From the NCBI GenBank assembly GCA_030386875.1, contig CM059570.1, forward strand, positions 29,388,192-29,452,191: 64,000 nucleotides of DNA, read 5' to 3'. Made by a program: the position numbers and the translations under genes. Below the pieces are notes generated by a model. That model ran no database searches. It was not told where the DNA came from and worked only from the letters and a program-made list of their open reading frames with translations. The DNA is from Morinoia aosen. Lineage: Eukaryota > Arthropoda > Malacostraca > Amphipoda > Talitridae. Below, one piece after another: positions 44,554-54,555 of the stretch; position 1 is the first letter of the stretch, and each line of letters opens with the position of its first letter.

Positions 44554-44619
44554 TGTGACTATCGTAGTGAGTGTGAAGTGATTAACAGAAATAAAGAGTG
44601 GTGAGCGGTGGTTTCGACA

Positions 44620-46380
44620 ATGAAGCCGGGACCAGGCACACCGGGAAAAAGTGGGGGAAGCTCCACTGCGCCTTGCCGAGCTGTTGGGAAGAAAAAAGCG
44701 AAAAGCCAAACTCCTTCCACTGCTCCTCCCATATTGGAAAGAAGCTCAACAAAAAGGAAAGCGGAAGAACACGACCCGGACCATCGACCGACAAAAACCC
44801 CAGTCTCAGCCAGCACCTACGAAGAGCACGAGGAAGAATTGCTCGAGTCCATTTCAATTGGCAGTGGAATAATATCTGACTCTGATGACGAATCTCTACA
44901 ATCTGCGCAGGCCCCAACTGTTGCAACTAACACTGGAAAAGATAAACATGATGCGACCCTAAGCAAATCAGCAAGCCTGAACCTGAATAGTGACATAGAT
45001 TTGGAAAACATCCCTGAAAATACAAGGCAAATAATAATTCACTGTTCTTCTGGCTCATCCAACCTAGCCAGGATAAACCCCATCAAAATAGGCAAAGCAG
45101 TAGACCTGCTCTGTGGACCAGTAGAAAAAATTGAGCACAAAAAATCTGGAAGCCTAATAATAACAACTAAAAATCATAAACAAGTACTTACACTCCTGAA
45201 AGCCAAAGGAATTCAAATCAACCAAGATAACATCCCAATTTCTGCATCTGTTGCTTGGACCAGTCAACTCTCATATGGCAAGATATGGGCCCCTGAATTC
45301 ATGGAAGACACACTGGAAGACCTGCTTATGTACTTGAAACCATTAAAAGTAGTTGCTATAAGGAAAATGCTTGCAGACCCAAACAAAGCCCATCTACCTC
45401 TCTATGTGCTCACATTTATGAGCCCAACCCCACCAGAGAAAATAAAAATTGGATATACTAGCTATAAAATTGATAAATTCATACCCAGCCCTCTTAGATG
45501 TGGCAATTGCTGCAAGTACGGTCACTCTCGGCAGAAATGTACCAGCACAAGCAGTACATGTGGGCACTGTGGGAAAAAAGGCCATACCTACGCAGAATGT
45601 TCCTCTGTAGAAGCCATGCCAACATGCCCAAACTGCAGAGGACCGCACTCAGCCATCTCCAAACTATGCCCACACTATATAGCAGAAAATAAAGCATGCT
45701 TACTTGTTGCTGAGGAAAACCTAAGCTTTGCAGAAGCTAGAGCAAGAGTAAGAACAGCAAACAATGCCTCTGAAGAACCTAAGACACCTAACCCTGCCAC
45801 AACTGCAATGAGAAAAGAAAACAATAATCACCTCCAGCACAGCTACAACGGTGCATCGTCAACACAGTTTCCCCCTTTACCAAGAAGCAAAATGTGCCCA
45901 ACTCCAACCAAAAGTAACAAATCGACTCTTTTGAATGATACTCCCTCCTCTCAAGAATCAGCTTGGATCACCCAAGCCCAACATAACTCCTGCCGCAACA
46001 AGGAGAGCCTCTCAGAATACACCTCTCTCTCGCTACCCACACCCACTCTGGCAGAACTACACAACCAGCCAGCTCACTACAATGATGGTACAACTGCATC
46101 ACAGACCATTGCATCCCAGTGCCCAAGTCAATGTGTATCCTGCTCTGAGGTAAGAAGTGCCACCAGTACAAGATCAACCAACAGTTTAACCCCAGCGAAT
46201 AGTGAAATAATCATGTACCTTACAAAACTATTACCAATATTAATGAAACTATGCATGGCCACTCAACTGACAGAAAAGATTGAATGTTTTGTAGAAATTG
46301 GACAAGCATTAAATATTGAAACAACCATGAACAACTTTATACAGAATTTGAGTCTGTCCTCTGCTAATACCTCACAATGA
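44620..46380 (+). CDS. LINE ORF1, gag-like nucleic-acid-binding protein
   Basis: 586 residues from the ATG at 44620 (context ACAATGA, MKPGPGTPGKSG). An upstream in-frame GTG at 44608 is not needed. The first 130 residues are basic and Ser/Pro-rich, then acidic (DSDDES). A central region precedes the conserved SPLRCGNC junction. Three zinc knuckles follow: C-x2-C-x4-H-x4-C at about 294-307, the same form at about 314-327, and C-x2-C-x3-H-x6-C at about 336-350. This trio is standard for I/jockey/R1 ORF1 proteins, which coat element RNA. The C-terminal 230 residues are Ser/Thr-rich with no recognised domain. The stop TGA overlaps the ORF2 start. Confidence 0.92.
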   Translation: MKPGPGTPGKSGGSSTAPCRAVGKKKAKSQTPSTAPPILERSSTKRKAEEHDPDHRPTKTPVSASTYEEHEEELLESISIGSGIISDSDDESLQSAQAPTVATNTGKDKHDATLSKSASLNLNSDIDLENIPENTRQIIIHCSSGSSNLARINPIKIGKAVDLLCGPVEKIEHKKSGSLIITTKNHKQVLTLLKAKGIQINQDNIPISASVAWTSQLSYGKIWAPEFMEDTLEDLLMYLKPLKVVAIRKMLADPNKAHLPLYVLTFMSPTPPEKIKIGYTSYKIDKFIPSPLRCGNCCKYGHSRQKCTSTSSTCGHCGKKGHTYAECSSVEAMPTCPNCRGPHSAISKLCPHYIAENKACLLVAEENLSFAEARARVRTANNASEEPKTPNPATTAMRKENNNHLQHSYNGASSTQFPPLPRSKMCPTPTKSNKSTLLNDTPSSQESAWITQAQHNSCRNKESLSEYTSLSLPTPTLAELHNQPAHYNDGTTASQTIASQCPSQCVSCSEVRSATSTRSTNSLTPANSEIIMYLTKLLPILMKLCMATQLTEKIECFVEIGQALNIETTMNNFIQNLSLSSANTSQ

Positions 46381-49300
46381 GTGTCAAAATACTACAGTGG
46401 AATATCAGAAGCTATAAAACTAGAGTGCCTTTTCTGAAAACCCTCCTGAGTGAATGCCAAGCAGATGTGATATGTTTGCAGGAAACTTTTCTAAAGCCCA
46501 ACATAGAGGCTAAGCTATCTGGGTATGGAATTCCAGCAGTACGTAGAGACAGAGCTAATCAAAGTGGAGGAGGTGTAACTATTCATGTCCGCACAAACAT
46601 ACCACATAACCCAGTACATCTCCAAACTCCTTTGGAGGCATGTGCCACTCAAATCTACCTACCGGGTCTTTGTGTTACCATCTGCAACATTTACATACCT
46701 CCCAACCTATCAAATGACATCCTTATAGCAGAACTACCCTTGCTGGTGAATAAGCTCCCAAAGCCATATTTAATCTGTACTGATGCTAATGCTCACCACC
46801 CTTCATGGGGCTCATCTGCGGAGGATACAAGGGGCGCCTTCTTGAATCAATGGTTAGAGGCCTCAAATCTATGTCTGCTTAATAATGGTGAGCCTACATT
46901 CCTGACCAGCAGTGGGAGCTTCAGCCACCTGGACCTATCAATTGTTGCACCATCTATTGCTCCTAAGTTTCACTGGTACCCAATGCCTCACCCATACACT
47001 AGTGACCATTTCCCAATCCTGATAAGCACATCAGTAGAATGGGACACTGACAGGATACTCTTCTGGAAAATAAAATCAGCAGACTGGGAATCATTCAGGA
47101 AGGCTATCCACATCCCTACAACGTTTGGTACACCTGATAATGCATGCTCCTCAGTAGTAGAGACTCTTATAATGGCAGCCAATGAACATGTGAAAACAAC
47201 ATCAAACACGTTAAACAGAAGACGTCTGCCTTGGTGGAATAAAGAATGTGCAGCTGCTAAACGAAAGAAAAACAGGGCCCTAACACAGTACCGCAACCAT
47301 CTAGGCAACATAGACTACTGGATCCAGTACAAGAAGATGAGAGCTCTTTTCAGAAAGGCGGTCCTGGAGGCAAAACGGGAGTCATGGGCGGCATTCCTGA
47401 CATCTATTAATGCACAAACCCCAACTGCAAAAGTTTGGGAAAGAATCCGTTCACTCTCTACCGGAAATCAAAAAAGAGCAATCATAATTATTAAAGACAA
47501 TGTAACTTTAGCTGACCCATCAGAGATAGCCAATGCATTCGCAGAACATTTTTCAGAGCAAAATGCAATTTCTGATGATGTAAATTTTTTAACATTCCAA
47601 AGATCAATAGAACAAAATAACTCTCCTTTCCAAAGATGTGGGCAACCATGGTACAACCACCCTTTCACCATGGCAGAATTGCAGACAGCCATACAATCAT
47701 CGCACTCCAGCTGTCCAGGTGCAGACCGTATACCATTTGTATTCCTCAAACATCTGGAAACTGAACAACTATATGCCCTGCTTAAATTTTACAATTTTAT
47801 ATTCACAAACGGTTTCCCAAAACAATGGCGTGAAGGGATAGTAATACCCATCTTGAAGCCAGGGAAAATTGCAACCTCTCTTGATTCTTACCGACCAATC
47901 ACCTTGACCAACTGTTTATGCAAAATAATAGAAAAAATGATTGTTAAACGTCTACAGACATACCTGGAAAGAACCTCATTCTTTGATGCTGCACAGAGTG
48001 GTTTCAGGGCGGGTCACAGCACCATGGATGCATTAACCAGATTGGAGAGCACTGTCAGAGAAAGCTTCCTCACAGGAAATTCTTGCGCTGCAGTATTCCT
48101 GGACATATCCAGGGCCTTTGACAGTGTCTGGCACCAAGGCTTACTATACAAACTCCGAGAAGCAGGCTTGTCTGGCAACATGGCTGCATTTATAGAAGAT
48201 TTCATCAAAGATAGAAATATTACAGTGAGAATCAACAGTAAATCCTCCACCCCAAAGCCAGTAAAATATGGTCTACCTCAAGGATCCGTTCTCAGTCCCA
48301 TTCTCTTCTCAATTTACATAAATGATTTATTCACAAACAACCAGGCAAACTTCTCACACTCTATGTATGCAGATGACATTGCTATATGGACAAGGCAGCC
48401 TACCCTACGTGATTCCCATGCAATACTGCAAGAGGTCATGTTCAGCATAGACAGGTGGTCCCAAAAGTGGGGATTAACCTTCTCTCCTACTAAATCTCAA
48501 GCAATGCTCTTTGCTAAAAAGAAAACACAGTTTGATCAGCCATTGATCCTAGCAAACCAGCCAATCCAAACTGTGGTAAAAACAAAATTCTTGGGAATGG
48601 TTTTTGACCATGCCCTAAACTGGTCCCATCATATCACCTACCTTACAAACCGTTGCCAGAAAGAGTTACGGATAATGAGAATTCTTGCAGCACACAAGTG
48701 GGGGGCAGATTATACAACTTTATGCCGATTTTATAATGCAACTATCCTATCAAAAATAGACTATGGGTGCTTTTTATATGATACTGCTGCAATAACAAAC
48801 CTAAATAAACTAAATCGAATACAGTATGCTGCTGCCAGACTAATGATTGGTGCACTCAAATGCACCCCTACCTATAAACTTGAAGTAGAAGCCAATCTAT
48901 GCCCCCTCAAAATCCGACGCAGAATGAAACTGGTATCCTATGCATACAGAACACTGAGCATTAAGGAGCATCCAATTCGACAGATGATGCTAAATTACTA
49001 TCCCTACTCATTGTACAGCAGCCTACCTCTCCCTCTCCCAGTGGCAGGACGACTGTTGGAGGAATTTAAGACAAACAATGTAAACTACAAAGATATTCCC
49101 ACAGTCTCCATGTCTCTGCGCTACAAGAAACCAACACTGCCAATAAAGCAAACGTTGAAGACCTGCAACAAAAATCAAATGAACAATGAACAGTGGCAGA
49201 TGGTGTTTGGGGACCTGGTCGCATCTTTGTATGACAACTGCAATCAAATATACACGGATGGGTCGGTGTGCAGTGGTGCTGCTAGCTGTGGTGTTTACTC

Positions 49301-50057
49301 TTGTAATTTCCAACTGAAAGCAAGGCTCCCAGAACATTCCAGCATCTTCACAGCAGAATTATATGCCATTTACATTGCATTACAATATATATCCAAGCCA
49401 CCAAATAAGCATATTATCTTCACAGACTCCCTAAGTGCCATCCAAGCCTTGACCACACAGCAGAGCAAACCTCACTACCTGATCCAGTGGATCATAGACT
49501 TGATTGTACAGTTCTCTCCAGGATCAATAGTAATTGAATGGGTCCCAAGCCACTGTGGCATCAAGGGGAATGAAGCTGCGGATGCGCTGGCAAAACAAGC
49601 ACTCAACCTACGGCTCAAGGTAGACATTCCCCTGTGCACCAAGGATTTCCTGGAAAAAACTAAGCTTTTCTATAGGAGAGAGTGGGAAAACAATTGGGCA
49701 AAGCTCCCTCTACACCTACGCTGCTTCAAGCCTTGCATTAGCAACACAATACCACCAAATCTCTCACGGTCTCAACAAGTGGCGGTGACAAGGATCCGGC
49801 TGGGGGTGTGCCTGCTGAGCCATGGGCACTTTTATACAAAATCATCTCCTGCTACGTGCAGTAGATGCAATCGAACGGAGGATCTGCGCCACCTGTTTAT
49901 GGAGTGCCCAGCATATGCAGCAGAAAGAAGATGCTTGTTGGAAGCATGCCACAAAGAAGGACTGCCAGTCACCTGGGGAGCCATTATAAGCCCCAAGTTC
50001 CCAGCACAAGCAATTGCCACTTTCTTGGCAACCACGGGCAAGATGCCCTGCATTTGA
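46377..50057 (+). CDS. LINE ORF2, endonuclease-reverse transcriptase-RNase H
   Basis: 1226 residues, start ATG at 46377 overlapping the ORF1 stop as ATGA. Domains in order: AP-like endonuclease (about 1-225) with N9, E36, the DANAHH motif at D136/N138, HLDLS at D186 and SDH at 209-211; reverse transcriptase (about 480-760) with FLDISRAFD at 574-582 (D576) and YADD at 664-667; RNase H (about 955-1080) with TDG at D961, E994, D1017 and D1069; then C-x2-C-x7-H-x4-C at 1161-1177. All expected catalytic residues are present and length is normal for the group. The protein nicks target DNA and copies element RNA at the nick (target-primed reverse transcription). Translation probably depends on reinitiation after ORF1. 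Confidence 0.96.
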   Translation: MSVKILQWNIRSYKTRVPFLKTLLSECQADVICLQETFLKPNIEAKLSGYGIPAVRRDRANQSGGGVTIHVRTNIPHNPVHLQTPLEACATQIYLPGLCVTICNIYIPPNLSNDILIAELPLLVNKLPKPYLICTDANAHHPSWGSSAEDTRGAFLNQWLEASNLCLLNNGEPTFLTSSGSFSHLDLSIVAPSIAPKFHWYPMPHPYTSDHFPILISTSVEWDTDRILFWKIKSADWESFRKAIHIPTTFGTPDNACSSVVETLIMAANEHVKTTSNTLNRRRLPWWNKECAAAKRKKNRALTQYRNHLGNIDYWIQYKKMRALFRKAVLEAKRESWAAFLTSINAQTPTAKVWERIRSLSTGNQKRAIIIIKDNVTLADPSEIANAFAEHFSEQNAISDDVNFLTFQRSIEQNNSPFQRCGQPWYNHPFTMAELQTAIQSSHSSCPGADRIPFVFLKHLETEQLYALLKFYNFIFTNGFPKQWREGIVIPILKPGKIATSLDSYRPITLTNCLCKIIEKMIVKRLQTYLERTSFFDAAQSGFRAGHSTMDALTRLESTVRESFLTGNSCAAVFLDISRAFDSVWHQGLLYKLREAGLSGNMAAFIEDFIKDRNITVRINSKSSTPKPVKYGLPQGSVLSPILFSIYINDLFTNNQANFSHSMYADDIAIWTRQPTLRDSHAILQEVMFSIDRWSQKWGLTFSPTKSQAMLFAKKKTQFDQPLILANQPIQTVVKTKFLGMVFDHALNWSHHITYLTNRCQKELRIMRILAAHKWGADYTTLCRFYNATILSKIDYGCFLYDTAAITNLNKLNRIQYAAARLMIGALKCTPTYKLEVEANLCPLKIRRRMKLVSYAYRTLSIKEHPIRQMMLNYYPYSLYSSLPLPLPVAGRLLEEFKTNNVNYKDIPTVSMSLRYKKPTLPIKQTLKTCNKNQMNNEQWQMVFGDLVASLYDNCNQIYTDGSVCSGAASCGVYSCNFQLKARLPEHSSIFTAELYAIYIALQYISKPPNKHIIFTDSLSAIQALTTQQSKPHYLIQWIIDLIVQFSPGSIVIEWVPSHCGIKGNEAADALAKQALNLRLKVDIPLCTKDFLEKTKLFYRREWENNWAKLPLHLRCFKPCISNTIPPNLSRSQQVAVTRIRLGVCLLSHGHFYTKSSPATCSRCNRTEDLRHLFMECPAYAAERRCLLEACHKEGLPVTWGAIISPKFPAQAIATFLATTGKMPCI

Positions 50058-50146
50058 GCTGCTGAAACTGTAGCGGTCAAGGGCGCCCGGGCCTCTACTG
50101 GTGGGACGCCATATTCCAACAAGTAACAAGTAAGTAAGTAATGCGC
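50058..50146 (+). other. LINE 3' UTR, (AAGT)n tail and right duplication
   Basis: About 60 bp of 3' UTR ends in AACAAGTAACAAGTAAGTAA-type repeats, then the right copy of the target duplication (50137-50146). There is no poly(A). Confidence 0.7.
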
Positions 50147-50470
50147 AGTACAAATGATACGCGAGGTGTACGAATACGCCCTAATAATGTGTGTGGTATT
50201 GTAGCAATACGCGCCAGTAATATGTGTGTGGAATATTGTATTTACGCCCTAAAATGTTGCAGATATATTGTAAATACGCGCCTGTAGCTGGTTAGTTTGT
50301 ATCTAAGTGTTGGAGTTCGCGTGTCTGCACTAACTGGAAAGTTAGGGAATGTGGTGATTGAAAATTGGTGTTGTGAATTTAATGGAAGGTATTGCGTGAA
50401 ATAGCTCCTACTGTAAAATGGTTATTGTTCTAAGCTGGTCTTGAAAAGTTGCTTTTGTTCTAAAATGGCT
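50147..50470. other. Degenerate repeat of about 50 bp, then unique DNA
   Basis: Three loose copies of AATACGC(C/G)C(C/A)...AATGTGTGTGG..ATTGTA lie at 50165-50300. A short GTTCTAA(A/G)(A/C)TGG(C/T)... duplication lies at 50395-50475. No gene. Confidence 0.5.
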
Positions 50471-50478
50471 CTTGAAAA

Positions 50479-50711
50479 GGTAAATGTGAAGGAGAGGATA
50501 ATAATCGATTTTCCACTTTTCGATGCCTAAACATAGTTAATTACCTAGATCGAAATAAACAATTTTTCTTCAATTTTTTAATGAATTCAAATTTCTTTCA
50601 ATTCAATTCAAACAATTTTTCAATAGAAGAAGAATTGTTTATTTCGATCTAATATACTATGCTTAGGCAGCGAAAAATGGAAAATCGATTATTTTCCTCT
50701 CCACAAATACC
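50479..50711. mobile_element. Fold-back MITE, family A copy 2
   Basis: A 233-bp element starting GGTAAATGTGAAGGAGAGGA. Its right arm, reverse-complemented, starts GGTATTTGTGGAGAGGA, and the arms share ATCGATTTTCC and ATCGAAATAAACAATT. Its own duplication is CTTGAAAA on the left (50471-50478) and CTTGGAAA on the right. The right copy has been moved to 52286-52293 because another element inserted into the last 8 bp of this one. Confidence 0.8.
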
Positions 50712-51235
50712 GGTAAATGTGCAGCGTTGGTCAGTAATCGGTTTTTAAGTTTTCGGTGCCTCGTCATAGTTAATTAGATCGAAATAAACAAGTTTTCTTC
50801 TATGCACTTTCCGTCGGAAATCTGTATTTTACGAGTTATAGCGGTAAATGACTTAGGTACCGCAACTCTAGTGTTTGAAGCGGCAAGTAATTCCAGGAGC
50901 GCGTCGGACTGCAACACTGCAATGCGCACTCGCTTCCAGCGCGATCGTCATCAAAGACGAAACCAAACCTACCGCTATACCTCGTTAAATATATACTCAT
51001 TTGACGAAAAAAGTGTATAGAAGAAAAGTTGTTCATTCCGATGTTATTACCTTGAATCAAGCAACAAAAATTCGAAAATCGATGAGTAGCTGTTTATTCG
51101 AGCGTATTCGTCATCAAAGACGAAACTAAACTTACCGCTATAAATCGTAAAATACTCATTTGAGACGGAAAGTGCATAGAAGAAAACTTGTTTATTTAGG
51201 GTCAATGTGAAGTTTAATGCAATCACAGAAAATAA

Positions 51236-51779
51236 GGTCAATATTGAATTTAATGTTGTCAACAAATTTAATAATTTCGTAGGTATAGATAGGTAATGTA
51301 GTCGATTTTAAGACGTTTTACATGAATGACAATGTGCCCGGAAATGCTTAGTTTTGGAGATATAGGATAAATAACGCCAGGTAAGAATAGCATTAACGGC
51401 AGTTCCGATATGGCTCTTCCGGCGTTTTGCGGACGCGGACCACGCTAAGTTTTTTGGCGGGAGTCATCGGCCTCGGTATGGTTGAGATAAATTAAGATAT
51501 TTTAGGCTTACTTACTTAGGTTAGGATACTTAACTAAATTACCTTTACCAAACCTAACCTTACCTATCGTTACGTCAGAACCGGATTTCTGCTTATTTAC
51601 CTCTCCGTTTGTTCAATTTTATAAACGACGTTCCTATAACTTCAAAGTTAAATATCTCCAAAAATAAGCATTTCCGGGCACATTGTCATTCATGTAAAAC
51701 GTCTTAAAATTGACTATATTACCTATCTATACCTACAAAATTAGGAAATTCGTTGACAACATTAAATTCAATATTGACC
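51236..51779. mobile_element. Element C, inserted in element B
   Basis: 544 bp with arms of about 135 bp, starting GGTCAATATTGAATTTAATG and complementary at the right end. Its termini resemble B's, so B and C look like one family. Flanks (GAAAATAA and AAAATTAT) are not an exact duplication. Confidence 0.78.
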
Positions 51780-51786
51780 AAAATTA

Positions 51787-51940
51787 TAAATAAAGCTTCT
51801 AACCCACCCATTAGGGTGACGACAGCAATCTTGTTGACATCGGGTCCAAAATGGCGGCGCCCATGGTGGTCGCCATGTTAGACCCGATGTCAACAAGATT
51901 GCGGTCGTCACCCTAATGGGTGGTTTAGAAGCTTTATTTA
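51787..51940. mobile_element. Element D, near-perfect 154-bp palindrome with TA TSD
   Basis: Starts TAAATAAAGCTTCTAA and ends with the complement. Pairing continues through CACCCATTAGGGTGACGAC to a centre at about 51864 with GGCGCCCATGG-type words. TA flanks both ends (51785-51786 and 51941-51942). It sits between C and the rest of B. Confidence 0.82.
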
Positions 51941-52285
51941 TACTTTTCACTAAAGGAACTGTGGCTACCCCTCACGACCCAACCTCTTTACGTTTGTAAT
52001 AGGGGGTTAGCTTCCGTTTTTAATTAAATTACGCTCGCTTCCTAGGGCGCGCGACGGCCAACTTCAAAGTTCAATAATTCGAAAATAACGCATCAGCGAG
52101 CAGAATGTCGTTCATGAAAAACGTTCTTAAATGGGTTCTTTTAGTGATTGTTTCGGATATAATTATCAATTTCCGTGATGGCATTAAACTTCACATTGAC
52201 CTTATTTAGATCTATTAACCTATTTCTAGGCACCGAAAAGTAGAAAATCGATTACTGACAATCGCTGCACATTTACCCAAATACC

Positions 52286-52584
52286 CTTGGAAAAAGGCTT
52301 CTGTAAAATAGCTCATAAAAGACATAAGTTGTGTGCCCTTCGTGCTGTGTGCCAAGTGTTTATGGGGTTTATCCTTGGGTTGAAAGCCTGTTTTATTGTG
52401 TGTATTTGTGCGATTCAGAATGTTGTACGTTTTTTCATATCTAGGGAATAACACGTGTTCAAAAGTCAGGTATTACAAGTAGTTTTTTATCGAAAACAAA
52501 GAATATAACATTAATGTTAAATAAAATTTAAGATCATGCAACGAAATGATTTCAAATGTTTTCTTCATCACTTTGATCGGGATG
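52286..52584. other. Unique DNA
   Basis: Begins with the displaced right duplication of family-A copy 2. No gene. Confidence 0.4.
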
Positions 52585-54523
52585 GGTTAAACTGAAGTTC
52601 AATATTCAAATTAAATTTAAAGTCAATTGTTGGGGAACAATTTTGAAAATAGCAAACATGAACTGGATCATGCCTTCATTAATTAAGTATTTATGAAAAT
52701 TGAGTTTATGACTACTGGTCGGTCAGCTGCATTGCCAAAATCCCCTCCGTGGCCACCGGTGGCTCACATCACGGTCAGTGTTAAGAAGAAGTGCACAGCT
52801 GTAGGAGCGTGAAATTTTACGCATGTGGCGTGACTGGGTGACGGAGGTAATACTTGAGTTTTGCACCAACGTCGCACCTTCACGGTTATCAACACGCTAG
52901 TTTACCCAGCCCATCTAAATTGACGGGATTCGATATTTTACTGAAATAAATCTTGCAGATGCAGATGCCCAACAAATATATCCATCCCAACAATACCCGT
53001 GATAAAATTTTCTTGTACTTGTGCACTGGTGAAACTCGTATCACAGATACGGTCATTGAGCGCGCCGTGGACCGCAGTTCCGAGGTTGCTGCGTCAGGTT
53101 AGGTTGTGAGTAGCAGAATTAGGAAATCGACTTTACTGCTTGAACACATTTTATCCTTTCGGAGAAATATGAAGTCTACTATTGCAAGATAGTATTTTAA
53201 GTCGTACGATAGTCATTTTTCAAAAAGGTCGCGAAACAGATGAAATGTCGTTCATTCATACCGGTACGTGAGAGCGCAATTTACCCCGTGGTACACATAC
53301 AACTCAATTCGCGAGGGACGTGTATAAAATCATTACCTTAATTAAGGTCAGGTTGTGTGGATAAATGTAATCCTGAATTATTAAAAATAATTTTTATAAA
53401 CATTTACTTTTACTTGTTGATGACGTCTTAAACTTTATCAAAGTGATCAAACGTTATGGAAATTTTTCGTATAACCTTCTACTTCAAAATTTTAAATTGG
53501 TTAGCTTCAAGTACGTGAAGCATTCTACCCCATTTTTTGGTGGCATTTCATACCTGAATGAGATGGTTTTTAATCTCATAATGCGATTGTATTTCACACC
53601 AGTATGTGTTCGCGCAATCTGCTGCAAGAATGGGCCTTGGGTAAATTTTAAGGAGTTAAGGAGAACGTACTAATTGATTTTCGAAATTTCGTTCCCTGTA
53701 TCATGGTAATGAGATCGAAATAAACAGTTTTTATTCATTGCACTTTTTGGGGGAGATGAGTATTTAACGAGTTATAGCGGTATATTAATTTTCGTCTTTG
53801 ATGGCTGGAAAGCCGCTCGAATAAACCACTACTAATCGATTTTCAAATTTTTGTTGCTTGAATCATGTAATTACATGGAATGAACAACTTTTCTTCAATG
53901 CACTTTTTGAAGCAAATGACTTTTCAACGAGTTATAGCGGTATGTTTATTTTCGTCTTTGATGCCTGGAATACGCTCGATCATTCAAGCGCGTCGGAAGG
54001 GAGAGTCCATTGTTCTCTTCCCCTCAGAAAAATTTCTTCCTGCCTCAAACACTTAAGAGTTGCGATAAGTAATTTACCGCTATAACTCGTTATATACTCA
54101 TTTCCCCCGGAAAGTGCATAGAAGAAAAGTTGTTTATATCGATGTAATGTAATCCCATGATGCAGGCAACAAAATTTCGAAAATCGATTAGTACGTTCTC
54201 CTTAATGTTTACCGGGCCTTGAATGCATTTTCGATTTACGAGCAATGGTCTCAATGAAAGTCAAGTCTGGTCAGATTTTGAGTTACCACAACAAAGGTGT
54301 TCCAAAAAGAGGTCAATGAATAACACTTTGACTGTGACGCGAGCCACCGGTGGTTACAAGGAGATTAAATAATGTTGCTGACCGACCAGTAGTCACAAAT
54401 TGAATTTTCATAAATAATCAAAGCTGAATGAAGGCACTGTCCAAGTTAATTTTTGCTTTTTTTTTCGACTGCTCTTTACAATGGACTTTAAATTTGAGTT
54501 GAACATTAAACTTTAGTTTAACC
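52585..54523. mobile_element. Element E, 1.9-kb long-TIR element
   Basis: The left arm has GGTTAAACTGAAGTTCAATA, GACTACTGGTCGGTCAGC and GCCACCGGTGGCT. The right arm carries the diverged complements of all three in reverse order. Arms are roughly 220 bp. The ends given are the GG..CC points. Complementarity continues weakly outward and no exact duplication was found. The interior includes family-A copy 4 but no credible transposase. Confidence 0.7.
53640..54213. mobile_element. Fold-back MITE, family A copy 4, 8-bp TSD
   Basis: Starts GGTAAATTTTAAGGAGTTAA and ends CCTTAATGTTTACC. It is flanked by exact GGGCCTTG (53632-53639 and 54214-54221). The inner arms share GAGTTATAGCGG and TTTTCGTCTTTGATG with copies 1 and 3. 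It is inserted inside element E. Confidence 0.87.
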
Positions 54524-54555
54524 TGCCGCAGTCGAAGAGTTTAACATGTCATTAA
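54524..54555. other. Spacer between elements
   Basis: Ends in the left TTAA of the next element. Confidence 0.4.

Larger units (their letters stand above)
44520..50136 (+). mobile_element. I-group non-LTR retrotransposon, apparently full length
   Basis: A 5.6-kb element with a 100-bp 5' UTR, two intact ORFs, a short 3' UTR and an (AAGT)n tail. It is bounded by a 10-bp duplication AGTAATGCGC. ORF1 has three zinc knuckles. ORF2 has an AP-type endonuclease, reverse transcriptase, RNase H and a C-terminal CCHC. That domain order, and tails of short repeats instead of poly(A), fit the I group (I, Nimb, R1/LOA relatives). Neither ORF contains a stop or frameshift, so the copy could be recent or active. 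The exact clade needs a tree. Confidence 0.88.
51200..52201. mobile_element. Element B, inserted in family A copy 3
   Basis: Ends GGTCAATGTGAAGTTTAATG and its complement CATTAAACTTCACATTGACC, with an exact 8-bp duplication TTATTTAG at 51192-51199 and 52202-52209. The target sequence belongs to the family-A arm, so B came later. It carries no ORF of its own. Confidence 0.87.
50712..52277. mobile_element. Fold-back element, family A copy 3, 8-bp TSD
   Basis: The ends GGTAAATGTGCAGCG and CGCTGCACATTTACC are complementary, with the long family-A arms behind them. It is flanked by exact CAAATACC (50704-50711 and 52278-52285), which is the terminus of copy 2. Most of its interior is later insertions (elements B, C, D). 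No transposase ORF is present. Confidence 0.88.

Noticed and set aside
44608-44619. ORF1 start at 44608
   Set aside because: That codon is GTG. The first ATG in frame is 44620 with a good context, giving 586 residues.
52585-54523. Transposase gene inside element E
   Set aside because: No long frame or catalytic motif in the roughly 1 kb of interior left after removing the inserted MITE.
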